Shown: positions 1-8,594, numbered from the stretch's first letter. The stretch: DNA of 64,000 nt from Anaerolineae bacterium (GCA_027494055.1 JAOSJO010000027.1:62001-126000); one strand, 5' to 3'. Made by a program: numbers and translations. Notes: generated from the letters alone by a model not told the origin.

Positions 1-58
1 TGAGCAAGAGGGCGCTGACCAGCAGGAACGCGGTAAAGCGGGACTTTGCCTTCTTCAT
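1..58 (-). CDS. N-terminus of a secreted protein (signal peptide only), cut by the window edge
   Basis: Only the first 19 codons are inside the window. The peptide starts MKKAKSR and continues with a hydrophobic stretch (FTAFLLVSALLL), a typical n-region and h-region of a Sec signal peptide. A GGAG ribosome binding site lies about 12 bases upstream of this ATG (position 58). An alternative ATG at 66 in another frame gives no signal peptide. The gene lies downstream of, and in the same direction as, the LacI-type regulator at 234-1259. A sugar-binding protein of an ABC transporter would be the usual partner, but nothing visible proves this. Confidence 0.5.
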   Translation of the reverse strand, partial: MKKAKSRFTAFLLVSALLL

Positions 59-233
59 CTGCCATGATCTCCTTTCATCACGTGTGTGGTGAAAAATGGT
101 TGAAAGGCGCGGACAACCTCAATACACTTAACCTCCTTTGTTGCCTGAACTGCCTGATCGGCGCAACGACGCAAAGGCAAGGCAGCGGGCATGGGCGCTG
201 GGGGATGTGTGAGCGACCCGATTCGGCTCATTG

Positions 234-1259
234 CTACGAGGCTGCCTTTCGCGCTGAGGTAGGGGGACTCCCGCATGACTGGCGCACGATGAGGTCCGTA
301 TCCAGGACGACGGTGCGCACCGCGCCTTCGGGGTCCATGATACGCTCCATAAGCAGTTCCGCCGCGCGTGCGCCGATGTCGAACGCCGGCTGCACCACCG
401 TCGTCAGCGGCGGGTTGATCGAAATGGCCCAGGGCAGGTTGTCGAAACCGATCACTGCGATGTCGTTGGGTATCTTGTAGCGGGTTTCGTGGATGGCGTT
501 CAGCGCGCCAATGGTCATGAGGTTGTTGGCGGCGAAGAGCGCGGTGGGTGGGTCTGGGAGCGCAAGCAGTTCGTGGGCGAGGGTGTAGCCGCCTTCTTGC
601 TGGTAATCGCCAAAGCGCACCAGGCTCAGATCGACGGGCAGGCCGGCGTCGCCCATCGCCTGCAGGTAACCGGCGTAACGCTCGCGACCGCTGGTGAGGT
701 GCTGCGGGCCGTTGAGGATGGCGACGCGCCGGTGGCCGAGGCGGATGAAGTGCGCGATAGCGGACCGCACGCCGCTGAAGTTGTCGGCGAGCACGGTGTC
801 GAGTTCCTGGTCCTGCATCCGGCGGTCGATGACGACGACGGGCAGGCACTCGCGCACGACCCGCATGAGGACCGGCGAGGTTTCCTTGACCGGGGCGATG
901 ATGAGGCCGGCGACTTCTTCAGTGCGCATGAGTTCGATCAGGTCGTTTTCCCGGTTCTGGTCGATGTTGGCGTTGCCGATGAGCACGCTGAGGTGCTCTT
1001 TGGAGAAGGCGGCCTCCATGCCGCTGAGGGCGACGGTGTAGAACGGGTTGTTGATGTCGGAGAAGATGACACCGACGACGCGGCTCTGCGCCGAGCGCAG
1101 GCGCTGGGCGACGCGGTTGGGCCGGTATCCCAGCGCCTCGATGGCGTCCAGGACGCGGTCACGGACATCGTCCGCGACGTAAGGGTGCCGGTTCAGCACA
1201 CGGGAAACCGTGGCTGGCGATACGCCGGCGTGTTTGGCGACATCTTTAATCGTGGTCAT
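234..1259 (-). CDS. LacI-family transcriptional regulator
   Basis: The 341-residue protein starts MTTIKDVAKHAGVSPATVSR, the classical LacI-family helix-turn-helix, followed by the hinge helix around residues 45-60 (RVAQRLRSAQSRVVGVIF). The rest is a periplasmic-binding-protein-like effector domain (GVIFSDINNPFY; later AVIGFDNLPWA). The length fits the family (330-345). I chose the ATG at 1259 because the HTH begins there and a promoter and operator sit directly upstream; a start at 1319 would lie inside the promoter. The protein probably represses itself and the downstream secreted-protein gene in response to a sugar. The ligand cannot be read from the sequence. Confidence 0.93.
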   Translation of the reverse strand: MTTIKDVAKHAGVSPATVSRVLNRHPYVADDVRDRVLDAIEALGYRPNRVAQRLRSAQSRVVGVIFSDINNPFYTVALSGMEAAFSKEHLSVLIGNANIDQNRENDLIELMRTEEVAGLIIAPVKETSPVLMRVVRECLPVVVIDRRMQDQELDTVLADNFSGVRSAIAHFIRLGHRRVAILNGPQHLTSGRERYAGYLQAMGDAGLPVDLSLVRFGDYQQEGGYTLAHELLALPDPPTALFAANNLMTIGALNAIHETRYKIPNDIAVIGFDNLPWAISINPPLTTVVQPAFDIGARAAELLMERIMDPEGAVRTVVLDTDLIVRQSCGSPPTSARKAAS

Positions 1260-1271
1260 GCGACTGGAAGG

Positions 1272-1289
1272 TGTGAAAACGATTTCACA
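1272..1289. promoter_or_regulatory. LacI-family operator, probably autoregulatory
   Basis: The site TGTGAAAACGATTTCACA has 7-bp inverted arms (TGTGAAA/TTTCACA) around a central CG, the usual plan of LacI-family operators. It lies between the -10 box and the start codon of the regulator at 234-1259 and would cover the transcription start. Self-repression by that regulator is inferred from position and symmetry. Confidence 0.75.
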
Positions 1290-1290
1290 T

Positions 1291-1319
1291 ACTATAGCAG
1301 AAGACCGCGCGCGTGTCAA
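1291..1319 (-). promoter_or_regulatory. sigma70-type promoter of the LacI-family gene
   Basis: On the minus strand a perfect -35 box TTGACA (1319-1314) is followed after 17 bases by TATAGT (1296-1291). The start point should fall inside the operator at 1272-1289. Confidence 0.85.
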
Positions 1320-1595
1320 TGCGTTTCCCCGGCGTCATTGCATGGCAAAGTCCGGGGGCAGATTGAAACACGATGACACGAAAGGCGCGCAACATGCGCC
1401 CGACCTTTCGTGACTTCGTATCTTTCGTGCTTTCGTGTTACGAATCTATGGTGCGTGTATCTCCACTCCCGCACTTTATCATGCTATCCCCCGGTGTCCT
1501 GGCGGATGTGCCTGGAATTGGGGGCGGTTTGGGTCCGTCATGGCTATGAGGGTCCAAGATGAGGGAGGCGGGCAGGTCGGCGAACCGCGATGGCG

Positions 1596-1624
1596 TTGTG
1601 ACGCCTGTGGCGGTAGGCTATAAT
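1596..1624 (+). promoter_or_regulatory. promoter of the moxR-DUF58 operon
   Basis: TTGTGA (1596-1601), a 17-base spacer and a perfect TATAAT (1619-1624). The moxR start codon follows 34 bases later, with AAGGAG as ribosome binding site. Between the LacI promoter and this site (1320-1595) I see no gene or clear signal. Confidence 0.8.
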
Positions 1625-1658
1625 CCGCCAGTCTTTGAGTAAGGAGTGGTAAGCGGCG

Positions 1659-2612
1659 ATGCAGATTGTGCGTGAAATTGTAAGGCGGATTACGGCGAAC
1701 GTCAGCCAGGTCATCATCGGCAAACAGCGCGAAATCCAGCTCACCGTCATCGGGTTGTTGTGCCAGGGCCACATTCTGATCGAGGACGTGCCCGGCGTGG
1801 GCAAGACCATGATGGCGAAGGCTCTGGCCCGGTCGATGGGCTGCTCGTTCCGGCGGATCCAGTTTACGCCGGACATGCTGCCCAGCGACGTCACCGGCAC
1901 GACGATCTACAACCAGGCCGCCGGGCGGTTCGAGTTCCGCCCCGGCCCGATCATGGCGCAGGTGGTGCTCACCGACGAGATCAACCGCGCCACCCCCAAG
2001 ACGCAGGCGGCGTTGCTTGAGGCGATGGAGGAGCGCCAGGTCACGGTTGACGGCGCGACGTACCCGCTTGACGAACCCTTTCTGGTGCTTGCCACGCAGA
2101 ACCCCATCGAGTACGAGGGCACGTTCCCGCTCCCGGAGGCGCAGCTTGACCGCTTTCTGCTGCGCATCCACCTGGGGTATCCCGCGCCGACGGACGAACT
2201 CGCCATGCTCGACTCGCAGCAGTACGAGCACCCGCTGGACGGGCTGGAGCAGGTCGTCAGCGTGGAGGAGTTGCTCCAGGCGCAGCAGGCGGTGCGCGAG
2301 GCGTTCATCGCGCCGGAACTCAAGACCTACATCGTGGAGCTGGTCACGGCGACGCGCCGCCACCCTGACGTGTACCTCGGCGCCAGCCCACGCGGGAGCC
2401 TGGCGCTGCGGCGCTGCGCCCAGGCCTATGCCGCCAGCCAGGGGCGCGACTACGTGCTCCCCGACGACATCAAGGCGCTCGCCGAGCCGACGCTGGCGCA
2501 CCGCATCATCATCAATGCCGACGCGCGCATCCGCGACATCGAAGCCGGCAGCATCGTACAGGAAGTGCTCCGCGCCACGCTTGTGCCCGGCGCAGCGGTC
2601 CGCGCCCGGTGA
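1659..2612 (+). CDS. MoxR-type AAA+ ATPase
   Basis: A 317-residue AAA+ ATPase of the MoxR family (AAA_3). It has Walker A GVGKT near residue 48, Walker B VVLTDEINRATPKTQAALLE around residues 103-122, and a C-terminal AAA lid domain (PRGSLALRRCAQAYA). MoxR proteins act as chaperones that assemble or activate partner proteins, often encoded next to DUF58/von Willebrand factor A proteins, which is the case here. The gene has its own promoter and a good ribosome binding site. It ends 3 bases before the DUF58 gene, so the two are almost certainly co-translated. The client is unknown. Confidence 0.93.
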   Translation: MQIVREIVRRITANVSQVIIGKQREIQLTVIGLLCQGHILIEDVPGVGKTMMAKALARSMGCSFRRIQFTPDMLPSDVTGTTIYNQAAGRFEFRPGPIMAQVVLTDEINRATPKTQAALLEAMEERQVTVDGATYPLDEPFLVLATQNPIEYEGTFPLPEAQLDRFLLRIHLGYPAPTDELAMLDSQQYEHPLDGLEQVVSVEELLQAQQAVREAFIAPELKTYIVELVTATRRHPDVYLGASPRGSLALRRCAQAYAASQGRDYVLPDDIKALAEPTLAHRIIINADARIRDIEAGSIVQEVLRATLVPGAAVRAR

Positions 2613-2615
2613 GCC

Positions 2616-3890
2616 GTGCCCGGTAGACGCGCCGCCCTCTACATAATCCTTGTGATCTGCCTGCTGCTTAGCCTGTGGCTGGGCCACCCGATGTTCTTCC
2701 ATTTAACGTACCTCGCGCTCGGCACGCTGGTCCTCTCGCTGGCGTGGACGTGGAGCGGGGTGATCTGGGTGCGCGCCGAGCGCCACACGCGCACGCGCCG
2801 CGGCCAGGTGGGCCGCCCGCTGGAGGAGACGATCTGGGTGCGCAACCTGAGCCTGCTGCCCCGGCTGTGGCTTGAGGTGCGCGACCACTCCACGCTGCCG
2901 GGCCACCAGCCGGGCCGGGTGCTGTTCAACATTCCGCCGCGCGCCGTGCACGAGTGGCAGGTGCGCACGCCGTGTATGCTGCGCGGTCTCTACCTCCTGG
3001 GGCCGATGACGCTCATCAGCGGGGACCCGTTTGGATTCTTCGAGGCGCGGCGCGACGTGGACGCCGTTTCGGAGGTGCTGGTCTACCCGGAGGTCGTGCC
3101 CATCCGCGACTTCGCGCCGCTGGCGGGCCGGCTGTTGGGCAGCGAGGCAAAGCGCCAGCCGGCCCAGTTCATCACCCCGAACGCCGCCGGCGTGCGCGAG
3201 TACGCGCCCGGCGACAGCCTGAACCGCATCCACTGGCTCTCGACCGCGCGGCGCAACCGGCTGATGACGAAAGAGTTCGAGATGGACCCGCTGGCCGACG
3301 TGTGGCTCGTGCTCGACAACGACCGCCGCGTGCACCCGGAGGCGATCATCCCCGCCTTCTCGACCGAGGAGCACGCGGTCAAGATCGCGGCGTCACTGGC
3401 GCAGTACTTCCTCCAGCGGGCGCGCGCGGTGGGGTTCATCACGTATGCGCCGGAACGGCTCTGCATCCAGCCGGACCGGGGCGAGCGGCAGTTGTCCAAA
3501 ATCCTCGAAGGGCTGGCGCTGACGCGCGCCAGCGCGACCACCTCGCTCCATGACCTGCTCTCGCTGGAGGCGGACCGCTTCGGGCGCGCCACGACAGTGG
3601 TGCTGGTCACGCCTTCGACGAGCCTGCGCTGGATCCACGACGTGCGCCGCCTGGACATCAAGGGCGTGCGCGTGGTGGTGGTGCACCTCGACCCGGCGAC
3701 GTTCAGCGGCTTTTTCGAGAGCGCCCCCACCGTGGGCGACGCCACCGCCAGCGGCGGGACCGCCGGCGCTTTTGACCGCGCCGAGGCGGTGGTGCAGTCG
3801 CTCGGCGCGGCGGGCGTGCTGGTGTACCCCGTGCGCCAGGGCGACGATCTCAGCATCGCGCTGAGCGGGCGTCCGGGTGTGGGGCGGTAG
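2616..3890 (+). CDS. DUF58 domain-containing membrane protein
   Basis: A 424-residue protein that begins with GTG at 2616, three bases after the moxR stop. Two transmembrane segments lie at the N-terminus (about residues 8-23 and 27-46). A beta-rich region follows, and then the DUF58 core with the signature GDSLNRIHWLSTARRNRLM around residue 200. The part after it (DVWLVLDNDRR) resembles the start of a von Willebrand factor A fold. Together with the MoxR ATPase it forms the common MoxR-DUF58 pair, in which the ATPase is thought to act on the DUF58/VWA protein at the membrane. No transglutaminase partner is found beside it. Confidence 0.9.
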   Translation: MPGRRAALYIILVICLLLSLWLGHPMFFHLTYLALGTLVLSLAWTWSGVIWVRAERHTRTRRGQVGRPLEETIWVRNLSLLPRLWLEVRDHSTLPGHQPGRVLFNIPPRAVHEWQVRTPCMLRGLYLLGPMTLISGDPFGFFEARRDVDAVSEVLVYPEVVPIRDFAPLAGRLLGSEAKRQPAQFITPNAAGVREYAPGDSLNRIHWLSTARRNRLMTKEFEMDPLADVWLVLDNDRRVHPEAIIPAFSTEEHAVKIAASLAQYFLQRARAVGFITYAPERLCIQPDRGERQLSKILEGLALTRASATTSLHDLLSLEADRFGRATTVVLVTPSTSLRWIHDVRRLDIKGVRVVVVHLDPATFSGFFESAPTVGDATASGGTAGAFDRAEAVVQSLGAAGVLVYPVRQGDDLSIALSGRPGVGR

Positions 3891-3926
3891 GTTTCCGTCC
3901 GGCTTCTTTCAAAGCAGCCAGCAGCG

Positions 3927-5276
3927 TCAGATGCCTAAGACCAGCCGCGCAATCGTGAAGTAGATAAACAGCCCGGTCGCGTCCACGAGCGTGCTCATCA
4001 CCGGGCCGGAGACCACGGTCGGGTCGATGCGCAGCAGGGTCGCGAGCAGCGGCAGGATCGACCCCAGGCCGTTTGCCCAGACCACAATGATGAAGATCGC
4101 CACCGCGACCGTGAGCGAAAGCTCCGGTGACGATCCCCACGTGACCGCGCGCACGTAGGCGGCCACCGCCATGCCCAGGCCCAGCACGAAGCCGACGCGC
4201 AGCTCGTGCCACAGGGAGTGCAGCGCGTCTCTCAGCCCCATCTCGCCGACGGCGAGCGCGCGGATGATGGTGCTGGTGGTCTGCGAGCCGGCGTTGCCGC
4301 CGGTGCCGATGAGCAGCGGGACGAAGAACGTCAGCGCGACAACGGCCTGTAGCGCATCCTCGAAGTGGCGCAGCACGCTTCCGGTCAGGCTTTCGGTGAG
4401 GAAGAGCAACAGCAGCCAGCCGATGCGCTTGCGGACGACGGTGACGACGCTCGTCTCCAGGTACGCCGTCTTCAGGGGCTGCGCGCCGCCGAGGCGCTGG
4501 ATGTCTTCGGTGGCCTCGTCAACGAGCACGTCCACCACGTCGTCAATCGTCACCACGCCGATCAGCCGCCGCGCGGCATCGACGACGGGCAGCGCCAGCA
4601 GGTCGTAGCGCGACATGAGCCGGGCGCACTCCTCCTGGTCGGTCCCCGCCGGCACCGAGATAACGTTGGGGTCCATGATGTCGGCGAGGGGAGCGCCGGG
4701 CGCGGCGACGATCAACTGGCGGAGGCTGACGACGCCGCTAAGCACGTTGTGCGCGTCCACGACGTACAGGTAGTAGAGGCTTTCGGCGTCGGGCTTCCAG
4801 GCGCGGATCGCGTTGATCGCCTCCGCCGCCGTCATGCGGCGGCGCAGCGCCAGGAACTCGGAGGTCATCAGGCCGCCGGCGCTCTCGTCGGGGTGCAGGA
4901 GCAGCGGGTGGACTTCTTCCGGGTCTTCCAGCCGGTCGAGGACGGCCTGCGCCTGCGCCTGCGGAATGTCGCCCAGCAGGTCCGCCGCCTCGTCCGGCTC
5001 CATCTCGTCCACGATGCGCGTCAGCGTATCGGCAGAGAGCGCCAGCGCCAGCTCGGCGGCTTCCTCGTCGTTCAGCTTCTCCAGGATGTCGGCTGAGTCG
5101 GCGGGGTTCAGCTCCGGGAGCAGGGCAAGCTGGTGGCTGTCCTCCAGTTCCGAGAAGACCTCGGCCTGGTCAGGCGGGCGTAACGCTTCAATGATGCCCG
5201 CAGCGGCGGCGAGATCGTCGCGCTCCAGCGCAAGGCGCAACTGCTCAAGGATGTCATCAAGTGCGCGCACTTCCAT
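3927..5276 (-). CDS. mgtE: MgtE-type magnesium channel
   Basis: A 449-residue protein with the full MgtE plan. A helical N-domain comes first (to about residue 125, with EMEPDEAADLLGDIP). A CBS pair follows (about 130-250, with DIMDPNVISVPAGTDQEECARL as second-CBS start). A plug helix and five transmembrane helices end the protein (from IGWLLLLFLTES), including the pore motif GTGGNAGSQ. MgtE is a gated Mg2+ channel whose cytosolic domain closes at high Mg2+. The gene converges on the DUF58 gene with 36 bases between them. It is preceded by a leader of about 150 bases with a hairpin that covers its ribosome binding site. Confidence 0.95.
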   Translation of the reverse strand: MEVRALDDILEQLRLALERDDLAAAAGIIEALRPPDQAEVFSELEDSHQLALLPELNPADSADILEKLNDEEAAELALALSADTLTRIVDEMEPDEAADLLGDIPQAQAQAVLDRLEDPEEVHPLLLHPDESAGGLMTSEFLALRRRMTAAEAINAIRAWKPDAESLYYLYVVDAHNVLSGVVSLRQLIVAAPGAPLADIMDPNVISVPAGTDQEECARLMSRYDLLALPVVDAARRLIGVVTIDDVVDVLVDEATEDIQRLGGAQPLKTAYLETSVVTVVRKRIGWLLLLFLTESLTGSVLRHFEDALQAVVALTFFVPLLIGTGGNAGSQTTSTIIRALAVGEMGLRDALHSLWHELRVGFVLGLGMAVAAYVRAVTWGSSPELSLTVAVAIFIIVVWANGLGSILPLLATLLRIDPTVVSGPVMSTLVDATGLFIYFTIARLVLGI

Positions 5277-5280
5277 GAAA

Positions 5281-5312
5281 ACACCTCCGGTATGCGGCGC
5301 TCCCGGAGGTGT
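5281..5312 (-). promoter_or_regulatory. hairpin sequestering the mgtE ribosome binding site
   Basis: In the mRNA, ACACCTCCGG pairs over 10 bp with CCGGAGGTGT across a 12-base loop. The 3' arm contains the ribosome binding site GGAGGTG, 6-7 bases before the mgtE ATG (5276). This is the form of a translational off-switch. I could not recognise an M-box or yybP-ykoY aptamer in the leader upstream (5313-5427), so the ligand-sensing part, if any, is unidentified. Confidence 0.6.
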
Positions 5313-5433
5313 CTGCGTTCACAGCGAGGGGGTGAGCGGGAACCTTCGGGGGCGCGTTATGGGGTCTGGCCCGGTCTGTCTAATTCAGGTCCTTCGTCCA
5401 TGATCCGATCCCGTTATTGCCAATAGCACGGGG

Positions 5434-5462
5434 ATTCTGGCTCAGTTTTGGGGCCTTGTCAA
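5434..5462 (-). promoter_or_regulatory. candidate mgtE promoter
   Basis: On the minus strand TTGACA (5462-5457), a 17-base spacer and CAGAAT (5439-5434, four of six matches). It would give a 5' leader of about 150 bases, which contains the ribosome-binding-site hairpin. Confidence 0.5.
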
Positions 5463-5619
5463 AAACAGCGATTTTCCACTTGCGCGTTGTTGCTGAGGCG
5501 TTTGGCCTGGCAAGTCAAGAGATGGCTTCCGCTGCCTACCACATCCACCCTGGCCCCCTCTCCACAAAATTCCAGGGGGCGGACAGGGTTGAGTCTTGGC
5601 GCGAAATGGGTGTGGCTGG

Positions 5620-5646
5620 AAGGGGCAAGGCATGCCTTGCCCCTAC
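5620..5646. repeat. intergenic palindrome, family B, copy 1
   Basis: A perfect inverted repeat built on GGGGCAAGGC/GCCTTGCCCC with AT in the centre. It lies between the mgtE promoter region and the EamA gene end. The same palindrome recurs at 8432-8459. In both copies a stretch with GGGGCGGACAGG lies some 45-60 bases to the left, so the repeated unit may be longer than the palindrome. It may also act as a terminator for the minus-strand EamA gene. Confidence 0.7.
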
Positions 5647-5687
5647 TTCATGAGAACCGGAAGTCCTACCAATCAGGGAGCCGGCCG

Positions 5688-6923
5688 CTACGTCTGCGGT
5701 TTCTCAGCGCGGCCCGACGTGGTGGGGGATTGCGCACGGTCCTGGCGGGGCCGCGCCTGGCGGGCCGGCGCGCCGTCGCTGTCCAGGTGCGGGCCTATCA
5801 CGTACTCGCCGGAGCGCACGTCGTCGGCCTGGACCATCTTCAGGACGGCTTCGAGTTCTTCCGGGGTCTGCGCGCCGAAGAAGGCCGCCGCGCTCGGCCC
5901 GACCATCCGGCGGATGGCCTCCAGTTCGTCTTCAGGGATGCCCTGGAGGAACGCGGCGTTGAAGGCGACGGATTTCTGGAAGAACACCATACCGGCATAG
6001 TTGGGCAGGGCCACCGCGTTGGGATCGACGCCGGTGGGCGTCTCGGAGTCGGTGCGCATGAGGAACATGCTGCCGAGCATGAAGCCCGCGCCCACCCACT
6101 GGAGCGCGCTCAGGCTCTCGCCCAGGAAGATCATCGCTGCGCCCAGCGCCAGCGCAATCTCGGCCACGCCGAGGAGGATCGTTTGCAGGCCGCCGAGCTT
6201 CTTCACGCCGGTGAAGAGCAACAGGCGCGAGAGCGCGGTGGTCACGGCCAGGGCGACGATGGCCGCCAGACCCTCCGTGGAGGGCGGTATCCAGCGGGTG
6301 TCGTAGACGGCGCGCGCCAGCGTCACGACGACGCCCATCGTGGTGAGCACGTAGAGCGTGAAGGTCTGCGGCGGGATTTCGAACAGCACGCGCTGGCCCA
6401 TAATCACGTGGCCGGCGAAGAGCAGCGCGTTGGCGAGCATGAAGCCCACCCCCAACCAGTCCACGCGGTCGGCGCTGGGCATGGTGAGCAGCACGACCGC
6501 GATGCACGCCAGCGCCACGCGGAGCGCCGTGCGCTGCGTCATCATGGTGCCGCCGAGGCGCGCCAGGATCACGACGAAGACGAGGTACGCGCTGTTGAGC
6601 AACTGCGCCACCGACGCATCCAGCCGCGCCAGCCCGTTGTAGTAGAAGATCGAGCCGATGCCGTTGACCACGCCGACCATCACGCAGCCGAGCAGCGCGG
6701 CGGGGTAAATGTAGGTGTACTCGCGCCAGAAAATCAGGTAGCCCGCCCACAGGATGCCGACGGCGAGGATGGTGCGCACCGCCGCAACCGTGAAGGGATC
6801 GACGCCAGCGTTGGTTGCGAGCTTGCCGAAGATCGGGGCCGCGCCCAGGAAGACAGGGGAGAGCAAGGCGGCGACAATGGCGCGCCCGGAGGCGCTTGAC
6901 CTTCCGCGCCCTGGCCCGCTCAT
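5688..6923 (-). CDS. EamA/DMT-family transporter with C-terminal extension
   Basis: A 411-residue membrane protein with two EamA repeats (about ten hydrophobic helices up to residue 305). The first starts at AIVAALLSPVFLGAAPIFGKL and the second at FAGHVIMGQRVLFEIP. A soluble tail of roughly 100 residues follows, which is unusual for the family. EamA proteins are drug/metabolite exporters; the family includes the threonine/homoserine exporter RhtA. Its ATG overlaps the stop of the receiver-histidine kinase gene by four bases (ATGA), so they are translationally coupled. It ends a cluster that also encodes a threonine-synthase-like enzyme, so amino acid export is possible but unproven. Confidence 0.85.
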   Translation of the reverse strand: MSGPGRGRSSASGRAIVAALLSPVFLGAAPIFGKLATNAGVDPFTVAAVRTILAVGILWAGYLIFWREYTYIYPAALLGCVMVGVVNGIGSIFYYNGLARLDASVAQLLNSAYLVFVVILARLGGTMMTQRTALRVALACIAVVLLTMPSADRVDWLGVGFMLANALLFAGHVIMGQRVLFEIPPQTFTLYVLTTMGVVVTLARAVYDTRWIPPSTEGLAAIVALAVTTALSRLLLFTGVKKLGGLQTILLGVAEIALALGAAMIFLGESLSALQWVGAGFMLGSMFLMRTDSETPTGVDPNAVALPNYAGMVFFQKSVAFNAAFLQGIPEDELEAIRRMVGPSAAAFFGAQTPEELEAVLKMVQADDVRSGEYVIGPHLDSDGAPARQARPRQDRAQSPTTSGRAEKPQT

Positions 6924-8203
6924 GGCGCTGCACCCGTCTGCGGCGCGCGCCGCTTCATGCCGGCGGGGTCGTTCCTGGGCAGGGTGATGTAGAACGTGCT
7001 GCCGGGCAGCTTCCCCTCGTCGCGGCCGGCGCTCTCGACCCAGATTCTGCCGCCGTGCTTCTCGATCACCGCCTTGCAGATCGCCAGGCCCAGGCCCAGG
7101 CCGCCGCCCCGGAACGCGGTCTTGCTCGTCGAGTGCAGTTGCGTGTCGCCGGCGGTGTAGAAGCGCTCAAAGATGCGCGCCTGTTCCTCCGCGTCGATGC
7201 CAATGCCGGTGTCGGCGATGGCGAGCTGCACCGCCTCGTCCTGTTCCTCGACCGTGATCGTGATCGCGCCGCCGTCAGGGGTGTACTTGATCGCGTTGCC
7301 GAGCAGGTTCGCGATGGAGAGGTACAACAGTTCGCCGTCGGCATGGAGGCGGAGGTGCCAGCTTTCGGGGCGGACCGTCACCGTGAGGCGGCGTTCAGCG
7401 CACGCCGGCGCGTAGTCCTCGACCGCAACCGCGACGACCTCCTCCAGCGAGACCGGCCCCAGGCTGAGTTCGATGCGCCCGGAGGCGAAGCGCGAGATGG
7501 TGAGTATCTCGTTGGTGACGGCGCTCATCCGCTCGATGCTCTGCATCAGCCCCTCGACGAGGCTGGCGATTTCGGGCGACTCCGCCAGGACCTGGCGCAG
7601 CGCCTCGGAGTTGTGGAGCAGTTGCGTGTAGCCGTGGATCACGGTCAGGGGCGTGCGCAGTTCGTGTGCCGTAAGCTGGATGAAGTCGTCCTTGATCTTG
7701 TCCAGGCGGCGCAGTTCCGCGTTGATCTTCTCCAGCTCGCGGATTTTGCTCTCCAGCCGCTTGACGAGTTCCTGGCTGTACTGGGCGCTCACCTGCTGCG
7801 CGACCTCGGCGGCGAGACGTTCCTTCATCCCACCCAGGAAGCCGGCGATCTGCCCGGCCAGTTTGTCGATGTCGATGGGCTTGGTGAGGTAGCCGGTCGC
7901 GCCGGCCACGAGGGCCTTCTCGCGCTCGTCGGCGTGGCTCTCTGCGGTGAGGGCGACGATGGGCACGTCCTGGAACCCCTGCGCGGCGCGCAGGTGCGTG
8001 GTGACCTCACGCCCGCTCAGGTCGGGGAGGTTGATGTCCATGAGGATCAGGTCGGGGCGTTCCTGAAGCGCCAGGTCGATGCCCTCGATGCCCCGCGACG
8101 CCAGCACCACCCGGTAGCCCGCGAATTGCAGCGCCCGCTGCACCAGCCGCTGGCTGCCGGGGTCGTCCTCGATATAGAGAATGGTGACCTGGCCGTCTTT
8201 CAT
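6920..8203 (-). CDS. receiver-histidine kinase (REC-HisKA-HATPase)
   Basis: A 427-residue soluble protein. The receiver domain covers residues 5-125, with acidic pocket E12/D13/D14, phospho-acceptor D56 (LILMDINLP), T86 and K108. A coiled-coil linker follows (130-170). The HisKA box is FIQLTAHELRTPL, with His about 180. The HATPase_c domain shows NAIKYTPDGG, DTGIGID and GGGLGLGLAICK. The N-terminal receiver makes it a kinase that itself receives phosphate, so it could act as a relay for the kinases encoded upstream. The start was set at the ATG at 8203, directly before the receiver fold. It overlaps the EamA gene by four bases and is separated from the upstream PLP enzyme gene by a 391-bp gap. 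Confidence 0.93.
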   Translation of the reverse strand: MKDGQVTILYIEDDPGSQRLVQRALQFAGYRVVLASRGIEGIDLALQERPDLILMDINLPDLSGREVTTHLRAAQGFQDVPIVALTAESHADEREKALVAGATGYLTKPIDIDKLAGQIAGFLGGMKERLAAEVAQQVSAQYSQELVKRLESKIRELEKINAELRRLDKIKDDFIQLTAHELRTPLTVIHGYTQLLHNSEALRQVLAESPEIASLVEGLMQSIERMSAVTNEILTISRFASGRIELSLGPVSLEEVVAVAVEDYAPACAERRLTVTVRPESWHLRLHADGELLYLSIANLLGNAIKYTPDGGAITITVEEQDEAVQLAIADTGIGIDAEEQARIFERFYTAGDTQLHSTSKTAFRGGGLGLGLAICKAVIEKHGGRIWVESAGRDEGKLPGSTFYITLPRNDPAGMKRRAPQTGAAP

Positions 8204-8594
8204 AGTCGCGTGCGGTCCGGTGATGACGTCGTCCTCCCCTGGCCCACGGTGTGGGGAGGGGGCGCGCTCTGCGCGGCGCGCCTTGCGCGGCACTGCCGGG
8301 TCAGGGTGAAGGCTTTGGTGACGCCGTTGGCGCACTGCCCCTCACCCTGAATCGCCTTTCCCAAAAGGGGGGCAGGGGCGGACAGGCAAGCGAAACGTGC
8401 AGGCGCCAATCAGCAAATTCAGGTTTTCTGTGTAGGGGCAAGGCATGCCTTGCCCCTACAGCTTCAACCCAACTCCCCCGCGCCCCACTGTGAGCGCGGG
8501 AGCGCCGGCCTTCGGTCGGCGGGGGTGAGGCGAATACGAGCACGCACTCGCCAACAACATCATTGGAGACCAAATCGGCCCGCCCATTCCCGCG
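8204..8594. other. intergenic region with repeats, no gene seen
   Basis: This 391-bp gap divides the sensory cluster into a 24-kb upstream part and the kinase-transporter pair. It contains GC-rich short inverted stretches (for example GCGCGGGAGCGCCGGCC near 8505) and the family B palindrome at 8432-8459. I see no convincing open reading frame and no clean promoter. Confidence 0.6.
8432..8459. repeat. intergenic palindrome, family B, copy 2
   Basis: GTAGGGGCAAGGC followed by its inverted partner GCCTTGCCCCTAC around a central AT. Its core is identical to the copy at 5620-5646. It would form a strong hairpin in transcripts crossing the gap between the PLP-receiver gene and the receiver-kinase gene. 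Confidence 0.75.

Noticed and set aside
59..233. A second LacI operator in front of the secreted-protein gene
   Set aside because: The region has partial TTTCAC/GTGA symmetry near 80-105 but no match to the operator at 1272-1289.
5313..5427. M-box or yybP-ykoY riboswitch upstream of mgtE
   Set aside because: The conserved core motifs of these aptamers could not be found by eye. Only the hairpin over the ribosome binding site is supported.
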